DNA from: Psychrobacter proteolyticus | GTDB taxonomy: Bacteria > Pseudomonadota > Gammaproteobacteria > Pseudomonadales > Moraxellaceae | Assembly (NCBI RefSeq): GCF_003350005.1 | Contig: NZ_QLKS01000008.1 | Coordinates: 1-48,466, forward strand | DNA length: 48,466 nucleotides | Direction of reading: 5' to 3' | Shown here: positions 43,918 through 48,466 of the stretch, in pieces | How the letters are laid out: every line of letters begins with the position of its first letter | How positions within the stretch are numbered: position 1 is the first letter of the stretch | Position numbers and translations under genes: made by a program | Notes under the pieces: model-generated | Told to the model about the DNA's origin: nothing | The model's database searches: none | Seen by the model: only the letters and a program-made list of their open reading frames with translations

Positions 43918-45804
43918 TTAAGAAATATCGGCCAAATCACCTTTACTCTCAAGCCACGACTTACGATCAGAGGCACGTTTCTTAGCCAGTAGCATATCCA
44001 TCACACTATTGGTCAGTACCATGTCATCCATATCTAACTGTACTAAGCGGCGTGTATCACGGCTCATTGTCGTCTCACGTAGTTGCTCAGCACTCATTTC
44101 ACCAAGTCCTTTAAAGCGTGTAATCTGAGCTTTTTTATTGCCCGGTACATTAGCTAAAATATGTGCGAGCTCCGGCTCATCCAGTGCATAGTGAACTTCT
44201 TTACCCACATCCACTCGGTACAATGGCGGCATGGCCACAAACAAATGCCCTGCATCCACTAGTGCAGGGAAATGCTTCACAAACAGTGCGCAGATCAATG
44301 TCGCAATATGCAGTCCATCAGAGTCAGCATCCGCTAAGATACATATCTTGTCGTAACGTAGCTCGGACAAATCATCAGAGGCAGGATCGACACCGATAGC
44401 AATGGCAATATCATGAATCTCTTGGCTTGATAGCACCGTATCTGATGATACCTCCCATGTATTTAGGATTTTGCCGCGCAGAGGTAATATCGCCTGATAA
44501 TGACGATCTCTTGCTTGCTTAGCACTACCACCCGCAGAGTCACCCTCTACTAAGAATAGCTCTGCCCCATCACGCAAGTCACCACGACAGTCTGCCAATT
44601 TACCAGGCAATGCTGGCCCCTGAGTAATCTTTTTACGAGCGACTTTTTTGGCTGATTTTAGGCGACGTCCAGCTTTATTAATCGCCAATTCCGCAATCTG
44701 CGTACCCATGTCCGCATGCTGGTTTAACCACAGACTGAAAGCATCTTTTGCCAATGTCTGTACGGCGCCAGCAGCCTCGCGGCTCGATAGACGCTCTTTG
44801 GTCTGCCCAGAGAACTGCGGCTCAGAGAACTTCAAGGACAAGATATAATTTACCCCATCCCACACATCTTCTGCGGTCAGCTTGACGCTGCGCGGTAGCA
44901 AGTTATGAATATCACAAAACTCACGCAACGCTTCTAAGATACCTGTACGCAGTCCATTGACGTGCGTACCGCCCTGCGCTGTCGGGATAAGGTTGACATA
45001 GCTTTCTTGGATTGGTGTGCCACCCTCAGGCAGCCAAGACAAGGCAAAGGTAATAGCAGCACGTTCGCCCGCTTTCGCATCGTAGTTATAATAAAACGGT
45101 GCTTCAGGCAATGTTTCAAGGCCGTCTAGCTGCTCGCTTAGATACTCAACAACCCCATCCGTAAACTGCCAAACCACCTTTTCATCGTTGATATCATCAG
45201 TGAATTCAATCGTTAGACCAGCCGCCAAAACTGCTTTGGCTTTTAGATTGTGTTTGAGTTGCTTTACATTAAATTTGGGCGTATCAAAGAAACTACCATC
45301 CGCCCAAAAGTGTACTCTCGTGCCACGTTTGCGCTTATTTGAGCTGACTGCTTCAGTCAATGGCGTAACTGGTGCACCATTTTCAAATGCCATATCAAAC
45401 TGTGTGCTATCACGCCATACCGTAACCTCAACGCGGGTTGATAGCGCATTGACGACAGAGATACCCACTCCATGTAGACCACCTGACACTTCATAATTAG
45501 AGGTCGAGAACTTTCCACCTGCATGTAAGCGAGTTAATATCAGCTCAATACCAGATTGACCAAACTCAGGGTGAATATCAGTTGGCATACCGCGCCCGTC
45601 ATCTTCGACAGACAACGACCCATCACTATGCAATTGCACTTTGATGGTTTTCGCATAACCAGCCAACGCTTCATCAACTGAGTTATCAATGACCTCTTGC
45701 GCCAAATGGTTCGGGCGCGTGGTATCGGTATACATACCTGGGCGACGACGGACAGGTTCCAGCCCTTCTAAAACTTCTAACGATTGCGCATTATATTGAC
45801 TCAC
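43918..45804 (-). CDS. parE: DNA topoisomerase IV subunit B
   Basis: The ATPase subunit that with ParC decatenates daughter chromosomes. The GHKL ATPase domain has E-V-I-D-N-S-V-D-E-A-L-A-G, D-D-G-R-G-M-P and G-G-L-H-G-V-G. The TOPRIM domain has the E-G-D-S-A-G-G-S-A-K motif and D-A-D-S-D-G-L-H-I. The C-terminal R-F-K-G-L-G-E-M-S-A-E-Q-L is conserved. 628 residues is near E. coli ParE (630). The start is GTG at 45804 with AAGGA 8 bp upstream. yqiA is immediately upstream on the same strand. Confidence 0.97.
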   Translation of the reverse strand: MSQYNAQSLEVLEGLEPVRRRPGMYTDTTRPNHLAQEVIDNSVDEALAGYAKTIKVQLHSDGSLSVEDDGRGMPTDIHPEFGQSGIELILTRLHAGGKFSTSNYEVSGGLHGVGISVVNALSTRVEVTVWRDSTQFDMAFENGAPVTPLTEAVSSNKRKRGTRVHFWADGSFFDTPKFNVKQLKHNLKAKAVLAAGLTIEFTDDINDEKVVWQFTDGVVEYLSEQLDGLETLPEAPFYYNYDAKAGERAAITFALSWLPEGGTPIQESYVNLIPTAQGGTHVNGLRTGILEALREFCDIHNLLPRSVKLTAEDVWDGVNYILSLKFSEPQFSGQTKERLSSREAAGAVQTLAKDAFSLWLNQHADMGTQIAELAINKAGRRLKSAKKVARKKITQGPALPGKLADCRGDLRDGAELFLVEGDSAGGSAKQARDRHYQAILPLRGKILNTWEVSSDTVLSSQEIHDIAIAIGVDPASDDLSELRYDKICILADADSDGLHIATLICALFVKHFPALVDAGHLFVAMPPLYRVDVGKEVHYALDEPELAHILANVPGNKKAQITRFKGLGEMSAEQLRETTMSRDTRRLVQLDMDDMVLTNSVMDMLLAKKRASDRKSWLESKGDLADIS

Positions 45805-45914
45805 AAATGCATCCTTAACTATTCGCGTGCGTTTAATTCTATTAAACCATTATAACGAAAAATAGCGACGTTAACGTTAATACTCCATCGCTTACGTCAT
45901 ATAATGTCGTCTAT

Positions 45915-46583
45915 TTAAGGTTGTACTAAACTCTGTAAGATATTCATCACCATGGGCAACTGCTCATCAAAGTCACTGAAGCGATGATCGCCACCCACTT
46001 GCACCGTTACCGATGCGCCCTGACTTTGATAAAAATCTCTAGACAATTCAGAATTCAACAACTCATCGCCTTCTTTTAGTAGTACAGCAACTTTATCGGG
46101 ATAGTTTACTGATAACAGCTGATTATCTGCAAACCACTGTAAATCTACAGGCGTAATACTCCAACCACCCGCTGTCGTATGCAGGACTTTGCTAGTAGAT
46201 GACTCATTTAAATTATCTTGACTTGATACTGATTGATTAGAGAAACGCTGTAAAGTGATATGGGGCTGAGTACTAGGATTGAGCAGTAAAACTGGGCAAC
46301 CTATCTGATTGCTTATCAAAGTAGAAAAATACCCACCTAGCGAGCTTCCGATTAATACCGTATTTGATAACTCAGTCTGCTTATCTGCTGATGTTCTATC
46401 TTCACTATTATTTAGTGATTTGATTAAAGACAGTAGTTGCTTACACACTTGCGCAGGGGTTTTATTTAAATCAGGACGCAGCACATTAATATCAGGATGA
46501 TGAAGCAGGCAATATTTTTCTAACAACACTCCTTTGGTCGAATTAGCATCACTGTCTAATCCATGGATATAAATCAAGTTCAC
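45915..46583 (-). CDS. yqiA: YqiA-type alpha/beta hydrolase (esterase)
   Basis: A 222-residue YqiA/YcfP-family hydrolase. It begins with I-Y-I-H-G-L-D-S and has the nucleophile elbow G-S-S-L-G-G, Asp in E-G-D-E-L-L and His in G-G-D-H-R-F-S-D-F. It is located upstream of parE, as in E. coli, where yqiA and parE are neighbours; this supports orthology. A polar insertion (SNQSVSSQDNLNESSTS, about 114-130) is not typical. The start is GTG with a weak ribosome site. The natural substrate is unknown. Confidence 0.87.
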   Translation of the reverse strand: MNLIYIHGLDSDANSTKGVLLEKYCLLHHPDINVLRPDLNKTPAQVCKQLLSLIKSLNNSEDRTSADKQTELSNTVLIGSSLGGYFSTLISNQIGCPVLLLNPSTQPHITLQRFSNQSVSSQDNLNESSTSKVLHTTAGGWSITPVDLQWFADNQLLSVNYPDKVAVLLKEGDELLNSELSRDFYQSQGASVTVQVGGDHRFSDFDEQLPMVMNILQSLVQP

Positions 46584-46770
46584 GTATCATCTCACTTATT
46601 AATTTTGTTATGATTATCTTATAAAGGCTATCAAAGCTAAGCATAGCACCCGCTAGACGGAAATAATAACAATAAAATGGCACACTATTAGTCAGTATTT
46701 GCGACATAATAAGGTTATACAGTGATTTTATGCAGGTCAAAGGAATGACGGTAGTCATTATGGAGGAGTC

Positions 46771-47031
46771 ATGAATCAACAGTTTGAGCTGTTCGAGATT
46801 GCCAACCCATGTATTGGTCTTTGTCAAAGCAATAAGAAGGGTTATTGCTTTGGTTGCCTGCGTAGTCGAACTGAGCGCCAGCTATGGCATGACATGACGA
46901 CAGAGCAGCAACGCGAGGTGCTAAGGCTTATCGCAGGACGTAAGCTACGTATAGAGCAAATGAAACAGCGCAAAGATGTACAGTTAGGATTTGATTTTGA
47001 AGAGATACCTGAGGTAGGTGAGTTATTTTGA
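46771..47031 (+). CDS. DUF1289 domain protein
   Basis: An 86-residue protein. Cysteines in P-C-I-G-L-C (13-18) and G-Y-C-F-G-C-L-R (28-35), then R-T-E-R-Q-L-W, are the DUF1289 signature and look like a small zinc site. A Q-R/K-rich helix follows. Function unknown. A strong GGAGGAGTC precedes the ATG. A short perfect hairpin (GAGAAGT / ACTTCTC, 47030-47048) overlaps the stop codon. Confidence 0.9.
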   Translation: MNQQFELFEIANPCIGLCQSNKKGYCFGCLRSRTERQLWHDMTTEQQREVLRLIAGRKLRIEQMKQRKDVQLGFDFEEIPEVGELF

Positions 47032-47080
47032 GAAGTTCCATACTTCTCACTCAATAAGAATTTCCAAATTAAACATTTTG

Positions 47081-47959
47081 TTATGGCTTTATATTCCATC
47101 TTCCTTTTATTCTAAAATTTGGTTCTGCTTTTAAATATGGAGTATTTATACCTAAAGTAGCTGCAATAAGTTTCGTATTAAAAGACCTAAATTCAAGACT
47201 GTAATTTTCATCTGGATATGAGTATCCAATTGGATATCCACCATACTTTGCCTCATGAACTAATTCATTTCGTTGTTTGCTAAGTTTGCTTTCTTTCTTG
47301 GTAATCAATTTTGCCCATAATGGCAGTTTTAAATTATATTTTTCAGAAAGTGCTATTGGACGACCTGCATGACTATTAGCTGTTGTTCCTGATAGTTTAT
47401 ATATACCATCAAGAACTTTGTATTGTGCATCAAACCTTTCCCAATCAAACTGATAGCTTTGACCGATTAAATACCAATGAATACAAGCAAACATCTGATT
47501 TCGATCTTCTTCACCTGAGTTAATATAAAATCGATTTATACATTCCATTCCATTTACGTAGTCACTATCTGCTAATAATAGGCCATTTGAAGTAGTAGGC
47601 TTGAAAGCTATGCGTCCTAAATGTGAATAACCTTCTGGTGTAAGATACAGTCCTTGTAAAAACCCGTAACCTAAAATAAGAAACCTTAAATGGTCGTCGG
47701 AGTAACTTTTAGTTGATGTTATTCGATGCGTAGAACTCATATGAAAAAATGATTTATGAACTATTGGTGCATCAGATGCAAAGTCTTCTTTTTCACTAGC
47801 TGATTTCACAAGTTCTATTTCTGGTCCATAGAACCATCCGTTGCTGACACGTGCCGTACTGTAAAAATCTTTTAGAACATAAGAAAATTCCAAAACAGGG
47901 GCTACCTTAAATCCATCACATTCGAACGATTTAGGATCAATGAGGAAGCCAAACTTCAT
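47081..47959 (-). CDS. Uncharacterised protein with a HEPN-type RNxxxH motif
   Basis: A 292-residue soluble protein. The N-terminal half (about 1-150) is beta-rich and unrecognised. The C-terminal half is helical and includes the F-A-C-I-H-W-Y-L-I helix, F-D-A-Q-Y-K-V-L-D-G-I-Y-K-L, then R-N-E-L-V-H (230-235), which fits the R-x4-6-H active-site motif of HEPN RNases exactly as RNxxxH. This layout recalls ApeA-like anti-phage HEPN proteins, but the match is by motif only. ATG at 47959 has AGAGAA before it; an upstream extension to 48067 would add a hydrophobic stretch with no ribosome site. It is a single gene between DUF1289 (convergent) and the distal rRNA region. Confidence 0.72.
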   Translation of the reverse strand: MKFGFLIDPKSFECDGFKVAPVLEFSYVLKDFYSTARVSNGWFYGPEIELVKSASEKEDFASDAPIVHKSFFHMSSTHRITSTKSYSDDHLRFLILGYGFLQGLYLTPEGYSHLGRIAFKPTTSNGLLLADSDYVNGMECINRFYINSGEEDRNQMFACIHWYLIGQSYQFDWERFDAQYKVLDGIYKLSGTTANSHAGRPIALSEKYNLKLPLWAKLITKKESKLSKQRNELVHEAKYGGYPIGYSYPDENYSLEFRSFNTKLIAATLGINTPYLKAEPNFRIKGRWNIKP

Positions 47960-48102
47960 AGTAAATTCTCTATAATTTTTTATTGTGTATATTAACAGAA
48001 AGATTATTATAACCGAATACCTAGTACAAGCTCCAAAATCATACATATAAGATATAGTACCAGTCAAAAAGTATCAGAGATTTCTCAAATTCCAGCCAAA
48101 GA

Positions 48103-48134
48103 AAAGCCCCCAACGAATTAACGTTGGGGGCTTT
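48103..48134 (-). terminator. Second terminator downstream of the rRNA operon
   Basis: CCCCCAACG pairs with CGTTGGGGG (plus AAAG/CTTT) around AATTAA; on the minus strand CTTTTC follows. It sits after a duplicated 5S-tail segment, in the same arrangement as the first terminator. Confidence 0.8.
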
Positions 48135-48138
48135 ATCT

Positions 48139-48390
48139 AGAATAGAGAGCTGACGAACGAGAAGAGCGCCGTTAAGGAAAAGCATTGCCAACTACGAGCA
48201 CAGCTCTTGTCTTGCGTCGGGCGAAACAGTGTTTCGCTTACTCATCCTCAAGGCAGCGCAAAAGCTATCTACAGGCATAGCCTTTCGTCTTGCGTTACGG
48301 ACGACTGTCTCCCAGACAATCGTTACTCCTTGCTTACATTTAAATAGGATTTTCTGCGTAGGTCATTAGGAATAAAAGATAGACGCAAAG
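48139..48390 (-). other. Hairpin-rich spacer between duplicated 5S-tail/terminator units
   Basis: AGAATAGAGAGCTGACGA at 48139-48156 is an exact 18-base copy of 48427-48444, the 3' end and flank of the 5S gene. Between the copies are hairpins: GAGC/GCTC (48196-48206), GCGAAAC/GTTTCGC (48221-48237), GCTAT/ATAGC (48264-48281) and a 10-bp stem ACGACTGTCT/AGACAATCGT (48301-48323). CTTGCGT occurs twice. No ORF of note. It may be transcribed from the rRNA operon if the first terminator leaks. Confidence 0.6.
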
Positions 48391-48418
48391 AAAAAACCCC
48401 GACAAGCTAATGTCGGGG
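48391..48418 (-). terminator. Terminator of the rRNA operon
   Basis: On the minus strand CCCCGACA/TGTCGGGG around a 6-base loop is followed by six T (A-run at 48391-48396 on plus). It lies 18 bp after the 5S end. Confidence 0.88.
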
Positions 48419-48435
48419 GATATTTCAGAATAGAG

Positions 48436-48466
48436 AGCTGACGATGACCTACTCTCACATGGGCGA
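48436..48466 (-). rRNA. 5S ribosomal RNA, 3' end (partial)
   Basis: Read on the minus strand, TCGCCCATGTGAGAGTAGGT then CATCGTCAGCT matches the conserved 3' part of gammaproteobacterial 5S rRNA (CCCATG-GAGAGTAGG). The 5' portion and the rest of the operon lie outside the window. The 3' end coordinate is an estimate. Confidence 0.85.

Noticed and set aside
46549..46827. 92-residue minus-strand ORF across the yqiA/DUF1289 gap
   Set aside because: It overlaps the ends of two well-supported genes in other frames and lacks a ribosome site and family features.
1..48466. CRISPR array or insertion sequence
   Set aside because: No regularly spaced direct repeats with unique spacers and no transposase-like protein or matching terminal inverted repeats were found.

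Overview
The window looks like a chromosomal segment of a gammaproteobacterium of the Moraxellaceae, most likely Psychrobacter. This is inferred from the protein sequences (AcnA, MesX/MesD, GlmS, ParE, ArgA, RecG), the moderately AT-rich composition and the gene neighbourhoods; no search was run. Most of the window is ordinary housekeeping DNA. It begins inside a tRNA-Glu gene and ends inside a 5S rRNA gene read from the minus strand.

Layout. 1-4 kb: tRNA-Glu end, a LysE-type exporter, and aconitase AcnA on the minus strand. 4-7 kb: a DUF3025 protein, a YdjM-like membrane protein and YchJ. 6.8-8.4 kb: a compact, overlapping two-gene cassette on the minus strand (ABC-class ATPase then PIN-domain nuclease), the best candidate here for an uncharacterised defence or toxin system. 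8.4-11 kb: YafJ-type amidotransferase, DUF2007 protein and homoserine kinase. 11-19 kb: hisF, then ribH, nusB-thiL-pgpA, glmU and glmS on the plus strand. 19-22.8 kb: a minus-strand cluster mesX-mesD-flavin reductase-TauE permease, for folate-independent methionine synthesis, with a MetR-like box upstream. 23-26 kb: a zinc alcohol dehydrogenase, and an AraC regulator followed by a DMT exporter. 26-30.6 kb: an RND efflux pair. 31-35.5 kb: recG, a patatin-like lipoprotein and a small secreted protein. 36-43.8 kb: argA, a Mip/FKBP lipoprotein, a repeat-built MscS-related channel, an unrecognised 480-residue protein, an SDR and a PlsC-like acyltransferase. 44-47 kb: parE with yqiA, and a DUF1289 protein. 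47-48.5 kb: a solo protein with a HEPN RNase motif, then the distal end of an rRNA operon with duplicated 5S-tail/terminator units around a hairpin-rich spacer.

How the genes work together. The mesX-mesD group supplies methionine, probably with reduced flavin from the adjacent reductase. nusB, thiL and pgpA are almost contiguous and sit after ribH, a common riboflavin/thiamine/lipid housekeeping order. glmU and glmS supply UDP-GlcNAc. The two possible immunity loci (ATPase-PIN and HEPN) both sit at edges of conserved genes, one 3 bp from the ychJ stop codon and the other beside an rRNA operon, as expected for accessory insertions.
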